Assembly (NCBI GenBank): GCA_009691715.1
Contig: SIAN01000008.1
Span: forward strand, 1-64,000
Reading direction: 5' to 3'
Origin: Planctomycetota bacterium
Lineage (GTDB): Bacteria > Planctomycetota > B15-G4 > SIAN01
Length of the DNA: 64,000 nt
The position numbers and the translations under genes are program-made. The notes under the pieces were generated by a model. The model did no database searches and was not told the origin of the DNA. It saw only the letters and a program-made list of their open reading frames with translations. Positions 35,991 to 43,444 of this stretch are shown in pieces. Positions within the stretch are counted from its first letter, which is position 1. The number at the start of each line of letters is the position of its first letter.

Positions 35991-37157
35991 ATGCCGACTG
36001 CAATCAGACGCCCGCGACCGAGTTCCTATTTGCGCGCCTCCACGCTCGCGCTGACCCTGTTCAGTGCGGTGCCGGTGCCCGCGGCGCAACAACGCGACCC
36101 CGCGCTCCTGTTGCAATCGATGATCGAAACGACCGGCAAGCGCTCCCGCGTCCGCGCGCTCGTCCGCAACGTGACTCGCAGCAAGGGCAGCGAAACCGTC
36201 CGCTTCTTCGAGAGCTTCATCGACGTCCGCGGAGGCCGCTTGCGGACGCTGCAGCGCGACTTCGGCCGCGCCACGCCGCATCTGCTCTCGGTCCACGACG
36301 GCACGCGCCTGCGCCAGCAGCAACTCGAGATCGATGAGGTGGCGGTGGCCGAGAAGGCGCGAACACTGCCCGACACGATCAAGGTCGCCGGTGCCGGCGA
36401 GCTCGTTGCGGCGGCATTCTGCGGACGGCCTCCGGCGTTCGACGCTGCGGCGCTCAAACCGTCGAACTGCGATGGCGCTGGCGAAGTCATCGACGGCGTC
36501 GGCTGCACCAAGGTGTTGTTCGCGGGTGCAACCGCCGGTGCGCTGTGGATCGGCGACACGGATCTGTTCCCCCGTCTTATGCGGGTGACGCTCGGCGCAC
36601 TCGAGATCGAGGAGCAACTGCTCGAGCTCGAAGTCGACGCCGACCTGTCGGGCGTGGAGTTCGAGATCGCAGTGCCCGAAGGACGGCGCCTGCGCTCGGT
36701 CGCGGAGGCGCACGCGAGCTGGGGAAAGGACCTCGGCCCCGAGGAATCGCGCTGGCCGCGCCCCGGCGACGACTCGCCCGACTTCGCGGCCGTCGATCTC
36801 GCGGGCCAGCTGCGACTCTTGAGCGAGACGGCCGAGCATCGCGCCGTCGTAGCGTTCTGGAATCCCGAAGTCCCGGCGTCCGTCGAACAGGCGCAGGCAC
36901 TCGATGCCGCGTGGCGCTCGCGCAAGGACGAGTCGCTCCAGTGCTGGCACGTCGCCGCTGGCCGCCTCCCGGGACCCGTGAACACTGCACTGCGTGGAAG
37001 GTCGCTGCAGGGAACTCTCGTCGTTGCGGGCGAGCACGCGCAGAGCGCCTTCCAGCAGTTCTCCATCTGGAAGACGCCGGTATTCGCCTGCATCGACGAC
37101 ATGCAGATCGTCGAGATGACGAACGACCTCGAAGTCGCGAGAAACTGGCTGCGCTGA
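35991..37157 (+). CDS. Exported protein with degenerate thioredoxin-like C-terminal domain
   Basis: The 388-residue protein has an N-terminal signal peptide (STLALTLFSAVPVPAAQ). Its middle part, a beta-rich LolA/DUF2092-like region (VRFFESFIDVRGGRLRTLQ), is typical of outer-membrane lipid-handling folds. The last 130 residues look like a thioredoxin/TlpA fold (AVDLAGQLRLL, AVVAFWNPEVPAS, TPVFACIDD), but the redox motif W-C-x-x-C is replaced by W-N-P-E-V-P. The fold is therefore structural, not a redox enzyme. The ATG at 35991 fits the signal peptide; the open frame runs upstream to 35907. It is divergent from pabB and convergent with thyX. Confidence 0.75.
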   Translation: MPTAIRRPRPSSYLRASTLALTLFSAVPVPAAQQRDPALLLQSMIETTGKRSRVRALVRNVTRSKGSETVRFFESFIDVRGGRLRTLQRDFGRATPHLLSVHDGTRLRQQQLEIDEVAVAEKARTLPDTIKVAGAGELVAAAFCGRPPAFDAAALKPSNCDGAGEVIDGVGCTKVLFAGATAGALWIGDTDLFPRLMRVTLGALEIEEQLLELEVDADLSGVEFEIAVPEGRRLRSVAEAHASWGKDLGPEESRWPRPGDDSPDFAAVDLAGQLRLLSETAEHRAVVAFWNPEVPASVEQAQALDAAWRSRKDESLQCWHVAAGRLPGPVNTALRGRSLQGTLVVAGEHAQSAFQQFSIWKTPVFACIDDMQIVEMTNDLEVARNWLR

Positions 37158-37188
37158 GTCGCGGGTGAGCGGCGCCGCGATCCGGCGC

Positions 37189-38799
37189 TCAGATCGTTCG
37201 CTCGTACTGCTCGAGCGCGAGCTTCCAGACCGGGACCCCGCAGTAGCGATCGCCTTCCGGGCAGTAGGGCGTAACGCCGCCCTGCATCCGCAGCAGGCAG
37301 GGCGCACCGAGTTGCGCGCCGATGCGCGGGTCCACTGCCGCGATCTGCTGCGCCTCGTCGAGGCTCGCCGCGAAGATCTCCTCCTGCGCGTTGTAGCACA
37401 GGCGCGCGACGAGCTTGTGATGCAGCGATAACAGGTCGCCCGACTCGGTGAAGCGGATCGCGACGGCGTTCGGGAGCACGTAGTCAGCGAACTCGGCGCT
37501 GACGCCGAGTCGGCGCAGCCGCGCCCGACCATCGAAGGCGCGCGTCATCGCCTCGCCGTAGATCTGCTCGGCACGCGGCTCCATCCGGACCAGCGCCGGC
37601 GTGATGAAGTCGGGTTCGTCGGAGAGCTGCGTCGACAGGATCGGCCGCGACGCCGGCACCATGCGGTGGCGCTGGTCCTGCGAGTCGGCCGTGTGCGACA
37701 GTTTCTTCCGGAAGGTGTAGCTGACGTGCTGGAGGCAACGCGACAGCTTGGTGTGCATCCCGACCTTGAGCGACTGGCCGAGCAGCGGGTTTTGGTCCGG
37801 CGCCAGCGCGAGGCGGATCGCCGCGTCGTCGGAGAGCGCCGCTCGCGGCAGGCCGAAGACCTCGCGCACCGACGCCGCGAGGAGCGCCTCCTGCCCATGC
37901 TTCCACGCCACGAGCTTCGACGTCCGACCTTCGAGGCTCGCATCGAACTCGCGCCGGAATTCGGCAGCGGCACCGTTCTCGCGCGCCCCTGCGAACGACC
38001 GGAACGCCCGCCATTCGGGCGTCTCTTCCAACGCCAGCGGATCCTCGACCACCTGCTCGAACAGCGGGTCGTGACGCAGCACTGCCGCCACCATCGCGTC
38101 GACCAGCAGGCGCTGCTCGAGCGGCGTGTCGAACTGGTCGCAGGCCCGGTGGTAGCGCAGCAGCGTGAGCGCGCTCACCGTGTGGTACAGGTAGGCGTGG
38201 ATCGCCACCGGCAACACGTAGCGCGCGACCTCCTGCGCCTTTTTCTGGATCGAGGAGCGCCACTTCGGGTCCTCGGGCCGGCGCGCCTTGAATCGGCGGA
38301 AGTACTCGGCCGAAGCGACCGGCGTCAGCACTTCGGTGAGCCGCTGATAGTCGCCGACGAGTCCATCGCAGGTCTCGCGATAGACGGCAAGCGCCGCCCC
38401 CTCGAGCGGCGGGATCGCGTAGTGACCGGGCTTCACTGTCACGTAGCGCTGGCTCACCTGCTCCGAGTTGTAGAACGGGTGACTGTGCAGGAACGACCAG
38501 ATGCAGTGGCGCGAAACCTGGTCGATCGTGAACTGGAAGTGCGCGTGCTGCAGCGTCGTGTGATGGCCGGCGCGGTACGTGCTCTGCGCGATCCGGTCGC
38601 GCTGCTCGGCCTTCTTCTTGCGCTTCTCCTCAGGCAGCCCGTCGCCCGAGACGTCCTCGACCCGCAGGACACCGCTCGACGAGTAGCAGGTGCGCGCGGT
38701 CGCCACGGCGTTTTCGTACGGGCGCACGAACGCGTTCTCGAGGTGCACCAGCGGCGGACCGGATAGGAACGGGATGAGGTTGCGCGCGGTGCGTGCCAT
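37189..38799 (-). CDS. Long ThyX-like flavin-dependent thymidylate synthase
   Basis: ThyX makes dTMP from dUMP with FAD and methylene-THF. At 536 residues this is about twice the usual length and appears to hold two ThyX-like halves. The first half has GHHTTLQHAHFQF and HSHPFYNSEQVSQRY, where RHR of the classical RHRxxSxNExSxRY motif is replaced by HSH. The second has LSRCLQHVSYTF and SQDQRHRMVPAS. The C-terminus ends with a Cys-rich CPEGDRYCG. Activity is likely but not proven given the changed flavin/dUMP motif. The ATG at 38799 is preferred; a GTG at 38820 would overlap the end of rnhA. Confidence 0.8.
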   Translation of the reverse strand: MARTARNLIPFLSGPPLVHLENAFVRPYENAVATARTCYSSSGVLRVEDVSGDGLPEEKRKKKAEQRDRIAQSTYRAGHHTTLQHAHFQFTIDQVSRHCIWSFLHSHPFYNSEQVSQRYVTVKPGHYAIPPLEGAALAVYRETCDGLVGDYQRLTEVLTPVASAEYFRRFKARRPEDPKWRSSIQKKAQEVARYVLPVAIHAYLYHTVSALTLLRYHRACDQFDTPLEQRLLVDAMVAAVLRHDPLFEQVVEDPLALEETPEWRAFRSFAGARENGAAAEFRREFDASLEGRTSKLVAWKHGQEALLAASVREVFGLPRAALSDDAAIRLALAPDQNPLLGQSLKVGMHTKLSRCLQHVSYTFRKKLSHTADSQDQRHRMVPASRPILSTQLSDEPDFITPALVRMEPRAEQIYGEAMTRAFDGRARLRRLGVSAEFADYVLPNAVAIRFTESGDLLSLHHKLVARLCYNAQEEIFAASLDEAQQIAAVDPRIGAQLGAPCLLRMQGGVTPYCPEGDRYCGVPVWKLALEQYERTI

Positions 38800-38812
38800 G
38801 CGGGCGGCCACG

Positions 38813-39547
38813 TTAGCCACGGTTGCCGGACTTCAGGATCGCGTCGCGCGCAAGCTGATCGACGCGTTCGTTGCGCGGGTCGCCGGAGTGTCCACGGACT
38901 TTCACCAACTCGAGGTCAGGAAACTCCGCCATCAGCACCTGGATGCGTTCGACCAGCGCCTGATTCGCCTTCACCTTCCACCCTTGGGAGAGGACGCCGA
39001 TCGAATACTGGCTGTCGGTGTGGATGCGGATCGGGACGTCACGCTTCTTCACGTTCTGGAGCGCAACTTCGATGGCCGTGAGCTCGGCAATGTTGTTGGT
39101 CCCTTCGCCGAGAAATTGCGAGATCTCCTTGGAGCGCCCTTTCCATTCGAGGAGCACCCCGACGCCGGCCGGACCCGGGTTCCCGAAGCACGAACCATCG
39201 GCGTAGATGATCACGACGTCGCCCACGCCCGCAGCCGGCGCGCGCTTGCGAGGAGCCGCAGCACGGCGAGCGCGCGGTCGCTTCGGCGGCGCCGCACCCG
39301 CCGGCGTCGCACCCGCTGACATCGGCGCCGCATCAACCACTCCAGCGACATCGACCGCTGGCGCCGCGGGGGCCGCCATCGCCTCGGACGGCAGCGCGCT
39401 CACCTGGGTCAACTTGGCGCTGTAGCTGGCCTTGTCCTCACGACGGTAGCGCACCTGCACCAAGTTGCGCTCGACCTTCGGCTCGCCCGCCTCGTCAGCA
39501 TCGACCCAGACCTTGCAACCGCGATACAGCATGCGCACCTGCGCCAT
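38813..39547 (-). CDS. rnhA: Ribonuclease HI with extra N-terminal domain
   Basis: The C-terminal part (about residues 100-244) is a complete RNase HI: catalytic acids in YADGSCFGNPGPAG, NIAELTAIEVAL, IHTDSQYSIG and GDPRNERVDQLA. It degrades RNA in RNA-DNA hybrids. The first 45 residues (YRGCKVWVDADEAGEPKV and VQVRYRREDKASYSAKL) form a separate small domain. This is not the classical hybrid-binding domain (HBD), and an Ala/Pro-rich linker separates it from the catalytic part. The ATG at 39547 is chosen over the TTG at 39559 because GGAG lies 6 bases upstream. It lies between a permease and thyX on the same strand. Confidence 0.88.
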   Translation of the reverse strand: MAQVRMLYRGCKVWVDADEAGEPKVERNLVQVRYRREDKASYSAKLTQVSALPSEAMAAPAAPAVDVAGVVDAAPMSAGATPAGAAPPKRPRARRAAAPRKRAPAAGVGDVVIIYADGSCFGNPGPAGVGVLLEWKGRSKEISQFLGEGTNNIAELTAIEVALQNVKKRDVPIRIHTDSQYSIGVLSQGWKVKANQALVERIQVLMAEFPDLELVKVRGHSGDPRNERVDQLARDAILKSGNRG

Positions 39548-39610
39548 CCTCGTCTCCAAGCGCGGAGCTCCCGGCGGAACGGCTGGCCGCGGACCCTGCG
39601 GCGGCGGTTC

Positions 39611-41701
39611 TCAGCAGACGCGCGCCGGCAGGATCACCATCGTCAGCCCGCCGAAGTGCAACCGCTTCTGCAACGCCACCGCCGTCTCGTTGTGGAGGAA
39701 GCGCTGCAGGAAGCCCTCTTCCTTGAAGATCACCTTGCCGGCGAAGAACGTCGAGCGCGGGAACTCCTTCGCCACGCGGTGGGCGAGTTCCTCGGCCGCC
39801 TCGACTGCATCGGTGCCAATCGCATGTCGCGCCGCCGAAGGCAGTCCGAGCCGACGAGCTAGGTCGACGTAGCGCAGCAACATCGACTCGGTCCGAGTCT
39901 CGAGCCCCTCGACCGCGTGCTCGCCCTTGAATGCGCCCGAATCGATCACGCCAACCGACACGAAGATCAGGTTCTTGAAGTGGTCCGGGAAGGCGCGGAA
40001 CACGTTCAGCACCGTATGAATGCCGAGCCCGCCCCAGCTCGAGACCAGCACAACCGCGGTCGGCTGCGTCGGGTCGGGATCGCGCTCGACCCGAGTCTCG
40101 GGCAGCGGCAGGTTCGCCAGATCGGAATAGAGCGCGGACAGGCGCTTGGCGACGTTGACGTAGTGGCGGCGGATCAGCAGACAGAGCGCGACGCAGAAGC
40201 CGGTTACGACGATCGTGACCCATCCGCCATCGGTGAACTTCTCGCAGACCGTGACCACGAGGATCGAGCTGCAGACGACGGTTCCAGTCGCGAACAGCGC
40301 GATGCGCTTGCTGCGGACTTCGGGATCACGGCTGGTGCGCACCCAATAGAAGGTCATCGCCAGCATCGAGAGCGAGAAGGTCAAGAAGACGTTGATGCTG
40401 TACATCGTGACCAGGCGCCCGATCACGTCGCTGCCGCCATGGCCCCCGCTTGCCGCGTGCGCATCGGAAGCGGAGGCCGAATAGAGCAGCGCCCCCACCG
40501 ACGCGAGCGCCATGAGCGTCACGCCGTTCTGCGTCGTCAGCCGTTCCGACACGGCGGAGAAGCGGCGCGGCGCCCACGAGTCGACCGCCAGGTTCGCCAG
40601 CGTGCGGGGACCCGCGATGAACCCCGCCTGCGCCGCCACCAAGAGCAGCGCGGCTTCGCTCAAGAGCGCCAGGAACACGAACCAGCGCCCACCGGGAATG
40701 CCCTCCGCCATCCGTCGCGCGAGGAGCGAGTTCATCGTCTCCTTCTGTCCACTCGCCGACGGTTCGATTTCCCACAGGAGGTAGCAGAGGATCAGCCCCG
40801 ACGCGACAAACGCGAGCGAGATCGACATGTAGCGCATGGTCGTCTTCGCGGTCTTCACGCGCGGCTCGCGCAGGATCCCCATGCTGCTCGAGACCGCCTC
40901 GATCCCGGTGTAGGTGCCGCCGCCGAGCGAGAACGCCTTGAAGAACAGCAGCAGCATCGCCAGCGGCCCGAAGCTCGGGTTGTTCCAGTCGCTCTTGAAG
41001 CCGTCCGCCATCACCTCGACCCGCGTGCCCGCATCGCCGAGGTGGAACGCGATCCCGCCGACGATCAGCACCGCATGCGTGATCAGGAACAGGATGAAGA
41101 CCGGGACCAGCGCGACGACCGACTCCTTGACGCCGCGCAGGTTGAGCACCAACAGCAGCACGATCAGTACGACATCGACCGGGATCACCCATGACTCAGG
41201 GAACGGCATCACCTGCCGGAGCACGTCGCGCAGCGCATTGCCAGCCGCCGCGACCGAGACCGTGACCGTCAGCACGTAATCGACCAGCAGCGCGCAGCCG
41301 GAGATCAGCCCCACGCGCGGCCCGAGCAGCTTGGTCGCGACGACGTACCCGCCGCCGCCGTGCGGGAACTTCTCGATGATGCGCGAGTAGCAGGCGGAGA
41401 TCAGGAAGACGGTGAGCGCCGTGGCGACGGCGAGTCCGATCGCCAGGTAGGAGTGTTCGCGCAGCGCCTTGAACGACTCCTCGGGTCCGTAGGCCGAAGA
41501 CGACAGCCCGTCGGCGCCGAGTCCCACCCAGGCCAGGAACGGGATCAGCGCGAGTTGATGCGCAATCGTCTCGTCCTGCAGCGCGATCGGAGCGCCGATG
41601 AGCATCCTGCGCGCACGCTCGCCGAAGGACAGCGTCTCATCCGCCGCCTCCGGACTCGGCGGCGGGGGCTCATTCGTCTCTTGGCTGCCAGATTCAGTCA
41701 T
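39611..41701 (-). CDS. APC-superfamily permease (KimA/YdaO-like) with C-terminal cytosolic domain
   Basis: The 696-residue protein has about 12 transmembrane helices in residues 30-480, opening with ADGLSSSAYGPEESF, the APC first-helix unwound motif. This motif resembles KimA-type potassium transporters (SSVAYG) more than classical amino-acid permeases. The C-terminal 170 residues are cytosolic with a USP-like beta-alpha fold (AVVLVSSWGGLGIHTV). KimA proteins are c-di-AMP regulated; no such riboswitch is visible in the 52 bp upstream. The ATG at 41701 is chosen from the sequence, since upstream residues are low-complexity. The substrate is uncertain (K+ or amino acid). Confidence 0.8.
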   Translation of the reverse strand: MTESGSQETNEPPPPSPEAADETLSFGERARRMLIGAPIALQDETIAHQLALIPFLAWVGLGADGLSSSAYGPEESFKALREHSYLAIGLAVATALTVFLISACYSRIIEKFPHGGGGYVVATKLLGPRVGLISGCALLVDYVLTVTVSVAAAGNALRDVLRQVMPFPESWVIPVDVVLIVLLLVLNLRGVKESVVALVPVFILFLITHAVLIVGGIAFHLGDAGTRVEVMADGFKSDWNNPSFGPLAMLLLFFKAFSLGGGTYTGIEAVSSSMGILREPRVKTAKTTMRYMSISLAFVASGLILCYLLWEIEPSASGQKETMNSLLARRMAEGIPGGRWFVFLALLSEAALLLVAAQAGFIAGPRTLANLAVDSWAPRRFSAVSERLTTQNGVTLMALASVGALLYSASASDAHAASGGHGGSDVIGRLVTMYSINVFLTFSLSMLAMTFYWVRTSRDPEVRSKRIALFATGTVVCSSILVVTVCEKFTDGGWVTIVVTGFCVALCLLIRRHYVNVAKRLSALYSDLANLPLPETRVERDPDPTQPTAVVLVSSWGGLGIHTVLNVFRAFPDHFKNLIFVSVGVIDSGAFKGEHAVEGLETRTESMLLRYVDLARRLGLPSAARHAIGTDAVEAAEELAHRVAKEFPRSTFFAGKVIFKEEGFLQRFLHNETAVALQKRLHFGGLTMVILPARVC

Positions 41702-41753
41702 GGTCGTCGCGGGCTTGGCACGGGGGACGCGCGCGCTCGCTCCGCGCCTCCGT

Positions 41754-42542
41754 CTATTGGCCCGTGAACACGGCGGGCTGCTTCGCCAGGAACGCTTCGA
41801 GTCCGATCTTGCAGTCCGCCGAGGCGAACAGCCTCGCTTGCAACTCACGCTCGAATGCCAAACCGCTCTCGAGCGGCAACGCGCCGCCCGTCTGGACCGC
41901 GCGCTTGATGGCACCGACCGCCATCGCCGCCTTGTTCGGAACGCAGAACTGCTCGGCGAACTTCTGCACTGCCGCGGCGAATTCGACCGCCGGAAGCACG
42001 CGCTGGACGAGCCCGACCCGTTCCGCCTCCGCGGCGTCGACGTTGCGGGCGGTGATCATCCAGTCGAGGGCTCGCGCCGCCCCGAGCGCACGCGTGAGTC
42101 GTTGCGTCCCGCCGGTTCCAGGCAGCACACCGAGCGAAACCTCCGGCAGCCCGATCTTGCCGCCGCCCTCTTTGGCGATGCGGAGGTCGCACGCGAGCGC
42201 GACCTCGAGCCCACCGCCGACGCAATGACCGTTCAGCGCCGCGATGGTCAGCTTCGGCGTGTGCTCGAGGCGCAGCAGCGTCTCGTTGGCGTGGAGGCAG
42301 AAGTAGTACTTGAAGCTCGGCGTCATCGCGCGGAGCTTGTCGATGTTGGCGCCAGCGCAGAAAAACTTGTCGCCGGCGCCAGTCAGCACCAGCACGTTGA
42401 CTGCGTCATCGAAGCGCGCCGCGAGGATCGCGCGATCGAGCGCGAGCAGCATCTCGTGGCTGTAGCCGTTGACGGGCGGATCACAGAGCGTGAGCCAGGC
42501 TACGCCGCGCTGCACCTCGTACCGCACCAGCTCCACGCTCAC
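41754..42542 (-). CDS. Enoyl-CoA hydratase/isomerase-family protein
   Basis: The 262-residue crotonase-family protein has the CoA/oxyanion motif DKFFCAGANIDKL and both catalytic glutamates of true hydratases, in GGGLEVALACD and GLPEVSLGVLPGTGG. Hydration of 2-enoyl-CoA (as in beta-oxidation or related acyl-CoA degradation) is therefore likely. The C-terminus (ADCKIGLEAFLAKQPAVF) is standard. The GTG start at 42542 has GGGAGAG about 7 bases upstream; the frame is open to 42770, but that part is non-homologous. A 3-hydroxyacyl-CoA dehydrogenase lies 3 kb away at 45758. Confidence 0.92.
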   Translation of the reverse strand: MSVELVRYEVQRGVAWLTLCDPPVNGYSHEMLLALDRAILAARFDDAVNVLVLTGAGDKFFCAGANIDKLRAMTPSFKYYFCLHANETLLRLEHTPKLTIAALNGHCVGGGLEVALACDLRIAKEGGGKIGLPEVSLGVLPGTGGTQRLTRALGAARALDWMITARNVDAAEAERVGLVQRVLPAVEFAAAVQKFAEQFCVPNKAAMAVGAIKRAVQTGGALPLESGLAFERELQARLFASADCKIGLEAFLAKQPAVFTGQ

Positions 42543-42812
42543 CGTTTCGCTCTCCCAATCCCGCAAACGAGCGCGCGGATGATAGCGAGCAGGGCGAATC
42601 GAGCCGGTGCGGCGGCGTTCGTGTGCCCGGGGCCGCAAGCGCGGGCGGAGCCGTGCCTGTCGCGCGCCAGAGCGGCGCGCTGAAACTGCAAACAACAACG
42701 CGAGCGGACGAGTCGCCTCGTCCGCTCGCGCAAATTCGCATTTGGAGCAATTCACCACCGAGCGCCGCACGCCGATACGTGTCAGGCACCGACGATCACG
42801 CAGCGAAGATCG

Positions 42813-43196
42813 TCACTCGAGATACGGCCAAGGCTCGCTCTTCCAGGGGTAGCCGTCGCCCAAGGAGTAAAGCGTGATCGGCTCGAGGTCGTCCCCGCCG
42901 ATCGAACCGAGCAGGTAAAGCGGCGACAGGCACGCGTCCGCGGCATACACGAAGGTGTAGGCGACGTGCTTGACGGCGTGCAGCGGGATGTTGAGCGGCG
43001 CCAGCAGAACCGGCGTCGGGCCGCTGGTTTCGTCACCCCAGTCGATCGAGTCATGCACGGCAGCGATCGGCACCGTGATCGGTGATGTCACGACGACGGC
43101 GAGATCGGTCCCGAGACGTTTCAGCGACCCGCATCCGGGCAAACACAGACCGGCAGCCGCGGCCAGCGCCGCGAAAGCCATCACGCTTCTCTTCAC
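42813..43196 (-). CDS. Small lipoprotein of unknown function
   Basis: The 127-residue protein has a lipoprotein signal (MAFAALAAAAGLCLPGC) with lipobox LPGC. After it, the sequence has short beta-like strands and aromatic residues (DGYPWKSEPWPYLE at the end). The pattern VVVTSPITVPIAAVHDSID has no family I know. The GTG at 43196 follows AGGAG six bases upstream; the frame is open further upstream across the tRNA region, which is not coding. It is likely to be anchored in the periplasmic face of a membrane. Confidence 0.75.
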   Translation of the reverse strand: MKRSVMAFAALAAAAGLCLPGCGSLKRLGTDLAVVVTSPITVPIAAVHDSIDWGDETSGPTPVLLAPLNIPLHAVKHVAYTFVYAADACLSPLYLLGSIGGDDLEPITLYSLGDGYPWKSEPWPYLE

Positions 43197-43343
43197 GCGC
43201 GTTCTCCTGATTGAGGGCTCGATGCCGATCGTTTCCGTGATCCGAACGCACGGTGATCTCACCGCGCCGCACAGTTCCAACCGTCCCGAACAGTCCCGAA
43301 CTGGCCCCAAACTGCGCTGTCGTGCCATTGGAGGTTGTTCCGT

Positions 43344-43418
43344 TGGAGCCAGAAATGGGGATTGAACCCATGACCCCCGCTTTACGAAAGCGGTGCTCTA
43401 CCGCTGAGCTATTCTGGC
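43344..43418 (-). tRNA. tRNA-Thr (anticodon CGT)
   Basis: The cloverleaf is complete on the minus strand: acceptor GCCAGAA with TTCTGGC, D arm GCTC...GAGC, anticodon stem CCGCT/AGCGG around loop TTCGTAA (anticodon CGT, codon ACG), a short variable loop, and T arm ATGGG-TTCAATC-CCCAT. The discriminator T and an encoded CCA follow (43344-43346). With CCA it is 75 nt long. It lies between a lipoprotein and the HEAT/receiver-like gene. Confidence 0.96.
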
Positions 43419-43444
43419 CTCGTCGATCCTTCCGCGTACTTGCG

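Noticed and set aside
37166..37191. Bidirectional terminator between the 35991 gene and thyX
   Set aside because: A 6-bp stem can be drawn, but with mismatches and no T-run on either side.
41702..41753. c-di-AMP (ydaO) riboswitch before the KimA-like permease
   Set aside because: The gap is only 52 bp, too short for that riboswitch, and no core motif is visible.
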